From Marinoscillum pacificum (GTDB lineage Bacteria; Bacteroidota; Bacteroidia; Cytophagales; Cyclobacteriaceae), in assembly GCF_024714495.1 (NCBI RefSeq), contig NZ_JAMZMJ010000001.1:930001-994000 (forward strand): DNA of 64,000 nt. Direction: 5' to 3'. The notes under the pieces are model-generated. The model was given only the letters and a program-made list of their open reading frames with translations. It was not told the DNA's origin and did no database searches. The position numbers and the translations under genes were made by a program. Positions 34,270 through 43,366 of the stretch are shown here, one piece after another. The first letter of the stretch is position 1, and each line of letters starts with the position of its first letter.

Positions 34270-34692
34270 TTATTCACCATCTTCAGGTTCAGTTGTTGCA
34301 GGAACTACATTTCCTTTAATTGAAATTCGTTCAGTTGCATTCACAGCATTTGAGCTGATAGTGATGATTTTGTTTTGTACACCCATTTTACCTCTACTAT
34401 TGAATCTAATAGTCATCTCGGTAGTCTCACCTGGAGCTAATGGTTCTCTATTCCAATCCGGAGCTGTACATCCACATGATGTTCTAACATTAGAAATTAC
34501 CAATGCTTCGTTTCCAGTATTTTCATATTTGAATACGTGGGTCACCACCTCTCCTTGCTTGATTTCTCCGAAGTTGTAAGAAGATTCCACGAATGCAATT
34601 TTAGGTCCGTTTAAGTCTGTTTGCTCATCAGCACTTTGTGCAACCACACCAAACCCTACGAATAAAATGAATAAACTTGCTAATACTCTCAT
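34270..34692 (-). CDS. Secreted DUF1573 protein
   Basis: The 140-residue protein has a signal peptide (MRVLASLFILFVGFGVVAQS) and one DUF1573 Ig-like domain: FVESSYNFGEIKQGEVVTHV, VISNVRTSCGCTAPDW and APGETTEMTIRFNS. The SCGC pair is conserved in the family. It is probably periplasmic; the role is unknown. The next upstream gene is divergent. Confidence 0.88.
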   Translation of the reverse strand: MRVLASLFILFVGFGVVAQSADEQTDLNGPKIAFVESSYNFGEIKQGEVVTHVFKYENTGNEALVISNVRTSCGCTAPDWNREPLAPGETTEMTIRFNSRGKMGVQNKIITISSNAVNATERISIKGNVVPATTEPEDGE

Positions 34693-34754
34693 AGTTTCTA
34701 TTCTTAAAAATTTCCAGTAAAGGTAACGAAGACTATGTGAATTTGTTGATAAAT

Positions 34755-35255
34755 ATGATGGAAACAGTAAGTAAAGAGTTATACGAGCACAAAGTACGTG
34801 TGAGGGTATGTGGCATTTTAGTTGAGGGTTCGAAAATGCTATTGCTTAAACATGAAGGTGTAGGATCTGCAGGATTTATTTGGTCACCCCCAGGTGGAGG
34901 ACTTGAGTTTGACCAAAATGCGCATTCCACTCTGGTTAAAGAATTCAAAGAAGAAACCGATCTGACCATAGAAGTTGGCGACTTCTTGTTTGTCAATGAA
35001 TATAAGGATGACCGTTTTCATGCAATAGAATTGTTTTTTTTAGTGAAAAAAATTGAAGGTGACGAAAAACTTGGTTTTGATCCGGAAGTTCCAAAAAACG
35101 AGCAAATACTCACAGAAATGCGATGGATTGACTTTGAGGAGCTAAAAAAGATGCCAAAAGCCAACTTACACAACATTTTTAGTGAATTAGATCATCCCAG
35201 CATGATTGTGGAATCGTCAGGCTTTTATAAATTTGGAAGTATTTCAAAAAAATAG
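34755..35255 (+). CDS. Nudix hydrolase family protein with altered Nudix box
   Basis: From ATG 34755 the protein has 166 residues; a GTG at 34737 in frame is less likely. The Nudix fold is visible (VRVRVCGILVEGSKMLLLKHEG, WSPPGGGLEFDQNAHSTL, KEFKEETDL). In the box GX5EX7REUXEEXGU the first Glu appears as Gln, the Arg as Lys and the last Gly as Asp, while the metal-binding EE pair is kept. It may hydrolyse a nucleotide derivative, but the substitutions leave activity uncertain. Confidence 0.82.
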   Translation: MMETVSKELYEHKVRVRVCGILVEGSKMLLLKHEGVGSAGFIWSPPGGGLEFDQNAHSTLVKEFKEETDLTIEVGDFLFVNEYKDDRFHAIELFFLVKKIEGDEKLGFDPEVPKNEQILTEMRWIDFEELKKMPKANLHNIFSELDHPSMIVESSGFYKFGSISKK

Positions 35256-35307
35256 GGTTTTACTAACAACCTAATTATCCTTATTATTGCAAAAAACCTA
35301 ACAGTAA

Positions 35308-35901
35308 ATGAGCAAGACAAAAATCTTCAGTATAGTTTTCGGACTTTTAGCATTGTTCTTAGCATGGTACTTATACAACTCAATCAATTCTAGTATTGTT
35401 GAGTCTGAGCGTATCGCTAAAATGGAAGCACGAATTATCGAGCAGTTGAAAATGATCAGAGAAGCCGAAATCGCCTACCTAAGTGTTAATGGACAATACA
35501 CAAGTGATTGGGATAAGCTTATAAATTTTGTTGATACTGGAAGTTTCTACATTACTGAAAGCAAAGAATTCATTAAAACTTTGGCTTATGGTGCTGATAG
35601 TATTTGGACGGTAACTGACACATTAGGTACTGTTCCTGTAATTGATTCACTATTTACTAAAGACAAATGGCCAAGATTTAACTTAAAACAGTTACCTTAT
35701 GTACCTGGAGTTGAGCCTGCTACTAAGTTCAACATCTGGGCAGATAAAATTGACAAGAGTGGTGTTAAAGTAAACGCTATTGAAGTATTTAACCCTTCTC
35801 CTGTAAATCCTGCTAGAGATGAAGAAAGTGAGTATCAAACAAGAAAACCACTTAGATTCGGTTCTAGAACAAGTGTAACAACATCAGGTAACTGGGAATA
35901 A
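35308..35901 (+). CDS. Hypothetical protein with N-terminal membrane anchor
   Basis: The 197-residue protein starts with one membrane helix (IFSIVFGLLALFLAWYLY). A short coiled segment follows (SSIVESERIAKMEARIIEQL), then a periplasmic part (REAEIAYLSVNGQYTSDWDKL). The AEIAYLSVNGQYTSDWDKL pattern recalls pilin-like and pseudopilin proteins, but no prepilin peptidase site is seen, so this is only a resemblance. It is two bases upstream of the DUF3822 gene and probably in one operon with it and coaD. Confidence 0.7.
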   Translation: MSKTKIFSIVFGLLALFLAWYLYNSINSSIVESERIAKMEARIIEQLKMIREAEIAYLSVNGQYTSDWDKLINFVDTGSFYITESKEFIKTLAYGADSIWTVTDTLGTVPVIDSLFTKDKWPRFNLKQLPYVPGVEPATKFNIWADKIDKSGVKVNAIEVFNPSPVNPARDEESEYQTRKPLRFGSRTSVTTSGNWE

Positions 35902-35903
35902 TT

Positions 35904-36797
35904 TTGAGTGCATCAACCACATTAAAGACTTATAAATTAGTCAAAAGAATTAAAGCTGGGGGCTTCGACAAAGAGAAGCTCCCATCTTACTCTCTGTGTC
36001 TTCAGATAGGTACCAGAGATTTTTCATTTAGTGTGGTTAACAAACAGACTAATAGCTGTTTATACATTGAAGATTATCGTCTAGATAACATCAAGACGAT
36101 CAACACCAGACTTGAAGCCATTCAGGAAATTGTGGCTAAACATCCATTTCTTGGTTCTGATCTTTGGGATAGCATCAAGCTAAGCTTCAAGACTCACAAA
36201 TTTTCACTAGTACCTGCTTCTTATTTCCTTCCAGAAGCATCTAGCGACTATCTAGCTCTTAACGCTGAAATCAAAACCAAAATCGAAGAAGTATACTACT
36301 ACAAGCATATTGCAAGTAGTGCTGTAAACATCTTCGCTAGTGATAAAAAAGTGATTTCATGGGCTAAGGATCAGTACAAGATCAAAAGTATTCAGGTGAT
36401 TCATCAAGGTAGTGCCTTAATAGAAGGTATCCTTAAATACGATGATCACTCACATGAAAAAGCCATGTTCTGCTTTGTAGACAAAGGCCTTTTACACGTG
36501 GCAGTAAGCCAAAATCAAAAGCTTCAATTCTACAACCAATTTGCGGTTAGAAAGAGTGAAGACTTTCTAAAATACATCATGCTTGTTTTCAAAGAGCTGC
36601 GCATGTCGCCAAAAACAAGCAACCTTATTATTTGGGGTGCCATTAAAACAGACGCACCTCACATCGAATTATTGAAAAAATACATCCGAAACATCTCACT
36701 CGGAAGTAAACCGAATTTCCTAAAATTCGGGCCTGAGTTTGAAGAAGTTGAAGATCACAGATACTTCGACATCTACAGCATATTCCTCTGCGAATAA
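35904..36797 (+). CDS. DUF3822 family protein
   Basis: The 297-residue protein matches DUF3822 (SLCLQIGTRDFSFSVVNKQT, LVPASYFLPEASSDYLAL, FCFVDKGLLHVAVSQNQKL), a Bacteroidota family with an actin-like duplicated fold and no known function that commonly sits beside coaD and rsmD. The start is TTG at 35904, two bases after the preceding stop; no ATG or GTG occurs nearby in frame. Its stop overlaps the coaD ATG as TAATG. Confidence 0.82.
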   Translation: MSASTTLKTYKLVKRIKAGGFDKEKLPSYSLCLQIGTRDFSFSVVNKQTNSCLYIEDYRLDNIKTINTRLEAIQEIVAKHPFLGSDLWDSIKLSFKTHKFSLVPASYFLPEASSDYLALNAEIKTKIEEVYYYKHIASSAVNIFASDKKVISWAKDQYKIKSIQVIHQGSALIEGILKYDDHSHEKAMFCFVDKGLLHVAVSQNQKLQFYNQFAVRKSEDFLKYIMLVFKELRMSPKTSNLIIWGAIKTDAPHIELLKKYIRNISLGSKPNFLKFGPEFEEVEDHRYFDIYSIFLCE

Positions 36798-37249
36798 TGA
36801 AAAAAGTAGCCATCTTTCCTGGATCATTTGACCCTTTTACTAAAGGTCATGAAGATATAGTACTTCGCAGTTTAAACCTGTTTGATGAAGTGATCATCGG
36901 CATAGGTCATAACAGCAAGAAAACCAGATACTTCGATCTAGATTATATGGTTAATAAGATTGAAGAAGCCTTCAAGGATTATGACAATGTCAAGGTGACG
37001 GTTTATGATGAACTGACAGCCATGATCGCTGAAAAATACAATGCTCAATTCCTTATCAGAGGTCTTAGAAATACGACCGACTTTGAATATGAGAATAGCA
37101 TTTCTCAAATTAACAAGTATCTGAACACCACTTTGGAGACGGTATTTTTGATCACTTCACCTGAATTAGCTCCGATTAGCAGCAGTATTATCCGTGAAGT
37201 GCACAAATATGGAGGGGACGTAGAACCGTTTATCCCTTATAAACTCTGA
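36797..37249 (+). CDS. coaD: Phosphopantetheine adenylyltransferase CoaD
   Basis: The 150-residue protein has the nucleotidyltransferase signature FPGSFDPFTKGHEDIV (residues 7-22, T/HxGH motif GH) and the C-terminal ISSSIIREV motif, with RGLRNTTDFEYE in between. It converts 4'-phosphopantetheine and ATP to dephospho-CoA in coenzyme A synthesis. It follows DUF3822 with overlapping stop and start, and its end overlaps the convergent Nudix gene by 13 bases. Confidence 0.96.
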   Translation: MKKVAIFPGSFDPFTKGHEDIVLRSLNLFDEVIIGIGHNSKKTRYFDLDYMVNKIEEAFKDYDNVKVTVYDELTAMIAEKYNAQFLIRGLRNTTDFEYENSISQINKYLNTTLETVFLITSPELAPISSSIIREVHKYGGDVEPFIPYKL

Positions 37250-37926
37250 TCATGTATTTTTAGGAGTTTATGATACTCCTGAACAACTACCCTGATTGAG
37301 CGGTAAGAATTGTACAAAGCCGCACGCAATTCACTCAAGTTCATCCACCTCACTTCATCAATATCCTCCTCTACTTGAGGCCCCATATTGGTATCATCCA
37401 CGCATTTCATTACATACCAGTGAGTCTTTTTAAGAACGTACTTCTTCTTATTGACATAGGTATGCCAGGTGGCATTGATCTTTTTCTCAATCCTAACCTT
37501 TACTCCAGTTTCTTCCTCTACCTCTCGCTCAGCACACTCGCGCTTCTTCTCCCCTTTTTCCATTTTACCTTTAGGAATATCCCATCGGCCCTTTCTGAAG
37601 ATGAGTAAAATTTTGCCTTCTTTATCAACTACTCCACCCGCAGCCTCAATCACTTTAAACTTCCTCTTTATATATTGAATGATTGTTTCCTTGTCACCAC
37701 TTGTAAACGTTATAGAATCAACCCCTTTCAGCTTATTATCGGTCATTACATGAAGCAACTCATCAACCTTTTCAGGAGAAGCATCATTGATGAGCACATC
37801 ATCAATCAACTTTTTAGGCTTTATTTTGCTTGAAGCACCGTCTATCACCAGGTCGAACTCTTTGGAAGAGTCCAATTCTTCGTTACTGATAATACTAACA
37901 GGAATATCGTTTATAAATATTTTCAC
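37237..37926 (-). CDS. Nudix hydrolase with N-terminal extension
   Basis: From GTG 37926 the protein has 229 residues. An N-terminal region of about 110 residues (KIFINDIPVSIIS to FKVIEAAG) precedes a canonical Nudix box GKMEKGEKKRECAEREVEEE. The ORF is open to ATG 37956, but relatives begin with MKIFIN and a near-match to the -7 element (minus-strand TTTATTTG, 37945-37952) lies just before the GTG. The Nudix domain should be active; the N-terminal part looks like a small alpha/beta domain and is not recognised. Substrate is unknown. Confidence 0.83.
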   Translation of the reverse strand: MKIFINDIPVSIISNEELDSSKEFDLVIDGASSKIKPKKLIDDVLINDASPEKVDELLHVMTDNKLKGVDSITFTSGDKETIIQYIKRKFKVIEAAGGVVDKEGKILLIFRKGRWDIPKGKMEKGEKKRECAEREVEEETGVKVRIEKKINATWHTYVNKKKYVLKKTHWYVMKCVDDTNMGPQVEEDIDEVRWMNLSELRAALYNSYRSIRVVVQEYHKLLKIHDQSL

Positions 37927-38011
37927 GAGAGGGTTAGCTTTGCACAAATAAAACATAAAATTACTGGGGTGTAAAAATCACACCGTAAGAATTTTCAAAA
38001 AATAATACTTC

Positions 38012-38662
38012 ATGTCCATTCAAAAATTTGAAGATAACCTGGCCGTAGAAATTGCAAATGCTCTGGCTAGTATCCAAGCGATTAAAATTCAACCAGATAA
38101 GCCTTTCACCTGGGCTTCTGGATGGAAGTCTCCTATTTATTGTGATAATCGACTGAGTCTATCTTATCCAGCGATAAGAACCAAGGTAAAAGATGCGTTA
38201 GTAGCGCTTATCAAGAAACAATATCCTGAGGTAGAATGTATCGCAGGTGTGGCTACTGCAGGTATCCCACAAGGAGCGCTCGTTGCAGATGCCTTGGATA
38301 TTCCTTTCATCTACATTCGCTCTAAGTCGAAAAGTCACGGAATGGAAAACATGATTGAAGGGGAAGCTAAAAAAGGAGCTAAAGTCGTTTTAATAGAAGA
38401 TTTGATCTCTACAGGAGGAAGCTCACTTCAAGCAGCAGAAGCTGTACGTGCAGCAGGAATGGATGTATTAGGAATGGCTGCCATCTTCACGTATGGATTC
38501 CCAATATCTGAAGATAATTTCAAACAACACAATGTGGATCTCGCATACCTAAGTGATTATGAAACACTGATCGATCTGATGGTAAAGGATGGTCGTTTGA
38601 AAGAAGAGCAATTGGAAACTTTAAAGGCATGGAGAGACAATCCAGCTCAATGGGAGAATTAA
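38012..38662 (+). CDS. pyrE: Orotate phosphoribosyltransferase
   Basis: The 216-residue protein has the PRTase fold with the PRPP-binding motif VVLIEDLISTGGSS (about residues 128-141), ASGWKSPIYCDNR near the N-terminus and GVATAGIPQGALVA. It makes OMP from orotate in pyrimidine synthesis. It is a single-gene unit here; its end overlaps the convergent TIGR02757 gene by four bases. Confidence 0.96.
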   Translation: MSIQKFEDNLAVEIANALASIQAIKIQPDKPFTWASGWKSPIYCDNRLSLSYPAIRTKVKDALVALIKKQYPEVECIAGVATAGIPQGALVADALDIPFIYIRSKSKSHGMENMIEGEAKKGAKVVLIEDLISTGGSSLQAAEAVRAAGMDVLGMAAIFTYGFPISEDNFKQHNVDLAYLSDYETLIDLMVKDGRLKEEQLETLKAWRDNPAQWEN

Positions 38663-39435
38663 AATTTCTCCTCTACTCCTAAGCCAAATAAAGCAAAATC
38701 ATACTTGACTGGATCCTTTGGGTCCAGTCTCTTTAAATTTTCGGTCAGCTGAATAGCGGTGGTCCAATCTGTTTGCTTTCGCTGAATTAAACCAAGCTTC
38801 CTTCCTACCCGATCCACGTGCAGATCACATGGACATACTAATTGACTCATTTGGATATTGTTCCAGAGTCCAAAATCGACACCTTTGTCATCATTGCGTA
38901 CCATCCACCTTAAGTACATATTCAATCGCTTACACGCTGATTTTCTAGCTGGACTGGGAATGTGTTTATACGTCCTTCTTGGGTGATCAGGTAATGCAAA
39001 AAAGTATTCAAAGAAGCCCTTCAAATGAGTTTCTACAGTAGTCGCACTGGAATCAGCCTTTATTGTAAACGCTGATTCAAGAGACTCATGCTGCTCATAA
39101 TGAAACTTAAAAAACTCAATGAAATACAGTGCATCGGTCGAGTTGAAAGTCCTATGCTTGAAGTTGAGGAATGGTTTCAAATCATCTTCCTCATGATTTA
39201 AGATAAAGTCATATGGAGCATTATCCATCATTTGGAAAAACTCCTTGCACTTATTGATGATCGTTTTACGTTGACCCCAGGCCAAAACCGCTGCCACGAA
39301 CCCAGCAATTTCAATATCCTGCTTTTTATTAAATAAATGCGGAATGGAAATAGGGTCGTTAGGAATAAAACCTGGCTGGTTGTATTCCTTTACCTTAAGA
39401 TCTAAGAAATCCCTGAGTCTTTCGAAATCTTCCAA
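38659..39435 (-). CDS. TIGR02757/DUF2400 family protein
   Basis: The 258-residue protein matches the TIGR02757 family: YNQPGFIPNDPISIPHLF, AGFVAAVLAWGQRKTIINKC, KRLNMYLRWMVRNDDKGVDF and CPCDLHVDRVGRKLGLI. The latter part resembles helix-hairpin-helix DNA glycosylases (CDLHVDRVG), but catalysis is not established. It follows the LysM protein by one base, the last gene of a three-gene operon. Confidence 0.85.
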   Translation of the reverse strand: MEDFERLRDFLDLKVKEYNQPGFIPNDPISIPHLFNKKQDIEIAGFVAAVLAWGQRKTIINKCKEFFQMMDNAPYDFILNHEEDDLKPFLNFKHRTFNSTDALYFIEFFKFHYEQHESLESAFTIKADSSATTVETHLKGFFEYFFALPDHPRRTYKHIPSPARKSACKRLNMYLRWMVRNDDKGVDFGLWNNIQMSQLVCPCDLHVDRVGRKLGLIQRKQTDWTTAIQLTENLKRLDPKDPVKYDFALFGLGVEEKF

Positions 39436-39436
39436 A

Positions 39437-40507
39437 TCAATCTTCGAAATAGGAAACTTCCACCCTTGTCATTGGATCTATTACGCCCAATCGATCAAAG
39501 CAAATTGGAGTCAATCGTACCAGTACATTCTTATTTATGCCTGTCTCTGGCAATTTACCTACCACTTTCACAAAGATCTTTTGATTATTCATCAAGTTAC
39601 GAACCTCTATCATCGCTCCTATAGGTAATGACCTATGTAGTGCCAAATACTTCTTGGTATCCACCACATCTTCAATCTTTCTAGCTGTTCCTTCTTCGAT
39701 AATCTTCGTAAATCCACCTCCATCAGTCACCTTTCTTCTGGTTCCATAAGAAAGCTTCTCTACGTTCTTTCTTTTATTCAATTCGTCCTGATCAGGTTCT
39801 CCCTTAACAAGTAGCTTTTGACCAATTGTCAGATAAGTATTTGGCAGTTTATTCCAAATAACCAAGCTATCTGGTCTCACCTTATATTTAGCTGCAATAG
39901 TTTCGAGCAAATCACCAGTTTGTACATAGTAGATATTGAAACCTGCTGGAGCTTCTGGTTCTCTACTCTCCGATTTACGGTCATTACGACTTTTATCCTT
40001 GTCTTTTGACTTTTCTTTTGATGAAGATTTATTCGAATCTGCAAAAGTTGCATTTCCTGAAGAAGCAATGTTCAATACCTGACCAACAGAAATCTCATTG
40101 GTGGACAAGCCATTCCATTCTTTAATCTGATCAACCTTTACATTATAAAGCTTGCTGATAGCATAAAGCGTTTGACCAGGCTCTACTGTATGCAACTGAC
40201 TAGAAACAGAACTAGCTAAAATGGTCTTTTCTGGCTCTGTGGATGGTTTGTTTGTAGTAGGAAAACGAAGCTCCTGACCCAGTGAAATGTTGTTGTCCGC
40301 AAGACCATTCACAGACTTCACCACAGGCAATTCACAACCATATCGTCTAGCTAGACTATATAATGTTTCCCCTTGTTCTACTTTATGAATAATGAAGTAT
40401 TTTCCATCTTGGTTTTCGGTTCTCAGTGAATCCAACGAAGTTGCTTGAAGACCTAATGACGCTAAAGCAAAACACACGAAACACACAACTCTATAATTCA
40501 ATCCCAT
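39437..40507 (-). CDS. Three-LysM protein with C-terminal RlpA-like barrel
   Basis: The 356-residue protein has a signal peptide, three LysM motifs (about 37-82, 106-148, 192-236: VEQGETLYSLARRYG, VEPGQTLYAISKLYN, VQTGDLLETIAAKYK) and a Ser/Lys-rich linker. It ends in a domain like a double-psi beta-barrel (GTARKIEDVVDTKKYLALHR, PIGAMIEVRNL, VLVRLTPICFDRLGV) as in RlpA. It should bind peptidoglycan. The catalytic Asp and His of lytic RlpA are not obvious. It overlaps the upstream gene by 17 bases. Confidence 0.87.
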   Translation of the reverse strand: MGLNYRVVCFVCFALASLGLQATSLDSLRTENQDGKYFIIHKVEQGETLYSLARRYGCELPVVKSVNGLADNNISLGQELRFPTTNKPSTEPEKTILASSVSSQLHTVEPGQTLYAISKLYNVKVDQIKEWNGLSTNEISVGQVLNIASSGNATFADSNKSSSKEKSKDKDKSRNDRKSESREPEAPAGFNIYYVQTGDLLETIAAKYKVRPDSLVIWNKLPNTYLTIGQKLLVKGEPDQDELNKRKNVEKLSYGTRRKVTDGGGFTKIIEEGTARKIEDVVDTKKYLALHRSLPIGAMIEVRNLMNNQKIFVKVVGKLPETGINKNVLVRLTPICFDRLGVIDPMTRVEVSYFED

Positions 40508-41243
40508 TTATCTTTTTACTGTTTTCAATAAACACCAATACATTGTTAAGAATGAAGAAACCTCCAGAAGCAAACCCTTCCAACTGCTCATCTATTTTAG
40601 AAGCATAGTAGATCTCTCCTTCTTTAATCACAGTTATCCATCTATCAAACTTTGTACCTAAACGAACATAATGGCAAATTATGATGAAATCCTCTTCCTC
40701 ATAATATTCACATCCTAATCCGCTAGGTTCCGTTTCCAAAAACTGTTCCACTAATTCACAACTCTCGGACCCCGCCTTGTAATATACCGGACTTCTAAGA
40801 ATTATGTTTTCACTTGAGTCGAGCTGTTCCAATAAATAACTTTTTCGAACAGATGTATCTTTCGGATCAACACCGACCAATTCCTTTCCAGTGATGCTGT
40901 CATATTGAAATTGTGGAATTTCAGCCTCCAAAGACCTATTTACAACATGATATATTAAAATTGATTTAGCAGATGGGTCATTGGGATCCTCGTATTTCTC
41001 TAATAGAAAATAAGGATGTCTGTAAATCAGTGAATTGGTCCACAAATCACTCTTTTGTATATCAAATCCATCCTCTTCAACCGATCCATCCAGGTTAACT
41101 AAATGATAGTGAATGGACTGATTAGCTTCATCACGCACCTCCAAAATCATGTTACCAGTTCGTTGACAAAGCACTACCTGCCAGATTTTATTTGCTAAGT
41201 CTAAAGAAAACCGAAAAGTTGCTTCTGTCACGCGTAGAATCAA
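40491..41243 (-). CDS. DUF4905-like hypothetical protein
   Basis: The 250-residue protein looks like the Bacteroidota family DUF4905 (FRFSLDLANKIWQVVLCQRT, DLWTNSLIYRHPYFLLEKYEDP), a beta-rich soluble protein of unknown role seen next to LysM genes. No signal peptide is visible. The start is TTG at 41243 or GTG at 41231; no ATG is available after the exact -7 element at 41270-41277. It heads an operon with the LysM and TIGR02757 genes. The family assignment is from memory and moderate. Confidence 0.65.
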   Translation of the reverse strand: MILRVTEATFRFSLDLANKIWQVVLCQRTGNMILEVRDEANQSIHYHLVNLDGSVEEDGFDIQKSDLWTNSLIYRHPYFLLEKYEDPNDPSAKSILIYHVVNRSLEAEIPQFQYDSITGKELVGVDPKDTSVRKSYLLEQLDSSENIILRSPVYYKAGSESCELVEQFLETEPSGLGCEYYEEEDFIIICHYVRLGTKFDRWITVIKEGEIYYASKIDEQLEGFASGGFFILNNVLVFIENSKKINGIEL

Positions 41244-41269
41244 GTATTTTTATGAAAAATTAATGGTTG

Positions 41270-41277
41270 CAAAGTTA
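41270..41277 (-). promoter_or_regulatory. -7 promoter element of the DUF4905-LysM operon
   Basis: The minus strand reads TAACTTTG, an exact TAnnTTTG match, 26 bases before TTG 41243. It lies in the 45-base gap shared with the divergent nfeD gene (41289). Confidence 0.55.
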
Positions 41278-41288
41278 GACCAGCTGCT

Positions 41289-42632
41289 ATGCTAAAAAAA
41301 CATCTACCCATATTCTTCCTGATCTTTTTTAGCCATCTCGTAATGGCTCAGGACAGCACTACAACCAAAGTAATGCACTTAAAAGTTCAGGCTAATATAG
41401 ACCCACGAACGAATCGATATACGGAACTAGGTTTGGAGCAAGCAGAAGAAATTGGAGCTGACTTGATCATTCTGGAGCTAGATACGTACGGTGGCGCACT
41501 TAACGATGCCGATGAAATCAGAACGAGGGTCTTAAATTTCGAAAAGCCTATTTATGCTTATATCAATAAAGATGCAGCATCAGCAGGTGCATTGATTTCT
41601 ATAGCTTGTGACAGCATTTACATGGCTCCAGGCTCCAGTATAGGAGCAGCAACCGTAGTTACTCAAGACGGTGAGGCTGCTCCTGATAAATACCAGTCTT
41701 ACATGCGGTCGATCATGCGATCAACAGCCGAAGCTACTGGTAGAAACCCAATAATAGCTGAAGGAATGGTGGACGAAGACATTGATTTGGACAGCATCGC
41801 TCAGGAAGGAAAGGTAATTACTTTTTCAGTTACTGAGGCGATGAAATATGGCTTTTGTGAAGCCAAGGTTAATTCTATTGAAGAAATACTCGAGCGTTCT
41901 GAAATCACCAATTACGAGTTGGTTTCATTCGAATTGGATACTTCAGATAAGATTATTGAGTTATTCTTGAATCCGTTCATTAGTGGAATATTAATACTAA
42001 TTATCATCGGTGGAATATATTTTGAGCTGCAGACTCCAGGAGTAGGTTTCCCGATCGTTGCGTCTATAGTTGCCACCATATTATATTTCACTCCTTATTA
42101 CTTGAATGGGCTTGCTGAGAACTGGGAAATCATCGCTTTCTTTATCGGAATTGTACTGATAGCTTTGGAGATATTCGTCATTCCTGGATTTGGGGTGGCT
42201 GGAATATCTGGCTTAATTCTAACCGTAGGTTCTCTGGTTTTAGTCATGCTGAATAATGACAGCTTTGACTTTTCATTCGTAAAAGGTGACGATCTATTCA
42301 TAGCAGTAGCCACTACTCTTTTAGGTATGTTGGGAGCCATAATTATTATGTTCCTAGGTGGCGTCCGGCTAGCCAATAGCAAAGCATTCAAAAGAATCTC
42401 GCTACAAGACGTACAAGATCATGAACAAGGATTTACTTCAAGCTTCTATAAAGGCAAATCGATGGTTGGTAAATCTGGGAAAGCCTATACCATTCTAAGA
42501 CCAAGTGGACGAGTAGAGATAGAAGGTGAAATCTATGATGCATTTACTCGTGGTAACTACATCGAAGCTGGTACCGAGATTGTAGTAATATCGGATGAAG
42601 GCACTTCATTAAAGGTGAAAGAAGCTGAATGA
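41289..42632 (+). CDS. nfeD: NfeD family membrane-bound serine protease-like protein
   Basis: The 447-residue protein has a signal peptide, a ClpP-like serine protease domain (VQANIDPRTNRYTELGLEQA, INKDAASAGALISIACDSIY with the likely catalytic Ser in ASAG), then four to five membrane helices (about 225-350). It ends in an NfeD OB-fold (MVGKSGKAYTILRPSGRVEIEG). NfeD1b proteins cleave membrane substrates and usually pair with a SPFH protein (FloA or stomatin); no SPFH gene is adjacent. Its stop overlaps the kdsB start as ATGA. Confidence 0.92.
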   Translation: MLKKHLPIFFLIFFSHLVMAQDSTTTKVMHLKVQANIDPRTNRYTELGLEQAEEIGADLIILELDTYGGALNDADEIRTRVLNFEKPIYAYINKDAASAGALISIACDSIYMAPGSSIGAATVVTQDGEAAPDKYQSYMRSIMRSTAEATGRNPIIAEGMVDEDIDLDSIAQEGKVITFSVTEAMKYGFCEAKVNSIEEILERSEITNYELVSFELDTSDKIIELFLNPFISGILILIIIGGIYFELQTPGVGFPIVASIVATILYFTPYYLNGLAENWEIIAFFIGIVLIALEIFVIPGFGVAGISGLILTVGSLVLVMLNNDSFDFSFVKGDDLFIAVATTLLGMLGAIIIMFLGGVRLANSKAFKRISLQDVQDHEQGFTSSFYKGKSMVGKSGKAYTILRPSGRVEIEGEIYDAFTRGNYIEAGTEIVVISDEGTSLKVKEAE

Positions 42633-43366
42633 AGATTTTAGGTGTAATTCCTTCACGATATGCATCATCTAGATTTCCAGGAAAACCTTTGGTGGATATC
42701 CATGGAAAAACGATGATTCAGCGGGTCTATGAACAAGCGCTTCAAAGCTCCTCACTAGATGAATTAGTTGTTGCTACTGATGATCAGCGAATATTTGATG
42801 AAGTAATGCGCTTTGGAGGGAAAGCAATGATGACCAGTCCAGATCACAACAATGGAACCGAACGAAGTGCGGAAGTTGCTAGAATAAAAGACGGTTTTGA
42901 TTATATCATCAATATCCAAGGAGACGAACCTCAAATACATCCGGATCAGATCACCATATTAGCTAATATGCTAAATGGAGATGTCGAGCTTGCAACTCTA
43001 GTGAAGCCCATTACAGACTATGAAGAATTGGATGATCCAGGAGAAATGAAAGTCATCTTTAATCAGCAGAATGAGGCGATTTATTTCAGCAGGACATGTA
43101 TACCCTATTTACGTGACATTCAAAAGGTTGATCGTTTAAAGGCTCACAATTACTACAAGCACATCGGGATTTATGCTTACCGGGATGATATCTTACAGCA
43201 GATCGTCAAACTTCCACAGAGCACTTTAGAAATGGCGGAATCGCTGGAGCAATTACGATGGATTGAGAATGGTTATAAGATCCAGTTAGGTTTCACTAAT
43301 TTAGAGAGCAGAATGATTGACACCCCAGCCGATCTGGCTAAACTTTTAAACGAAATACATTCATGA
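42629..43366 (+). CDS. kdsB: 3-deoxy-manno-octulosonate cytidylyltransferase
   Basis: The 245-residue protein matches KdsB: GVIPSRYASSRFPGKPL at residues 4-20, VVATDDQRI, GTERSAEV and IINIQGDEPQI, YYKHIGIYAYR, and LEQLRWIENGY. It activates Kdo with CTP for lipid A-core synthesis. It overlaps nfeD and the next small gene (ATGA junctions), placing it inside a six-gene envelope operon. Confidence 0.96.
   Translation: MKILGVIPSRYASSRFPGKPLVDIHGKTMIQRVYEQALQSSSLDELVVATDDQRIFDEVMRFGGKAMMTSPDHNNGTERSAEVARIKDGFDYIINIQGDEPQIHPDQITILANMLNGDVELATLVKPITDYEELDDPGEMKVIFNQQNEAIYFSRTCIPYLRDIQKVDRLKAHNYYKHIGIYAYRDDILQQIVKLPQSTLEMAESLEQLRWIENGYKIQLGFTNLESRMIDTPADLAKLLNEIHS

Noticed and set aside
37967-37983. 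GGTGT/ACACC hairpin upstream of pyrE
   Set aside because: The stem is only five bases with no supporting T-run or attenuator features, so it was not called.
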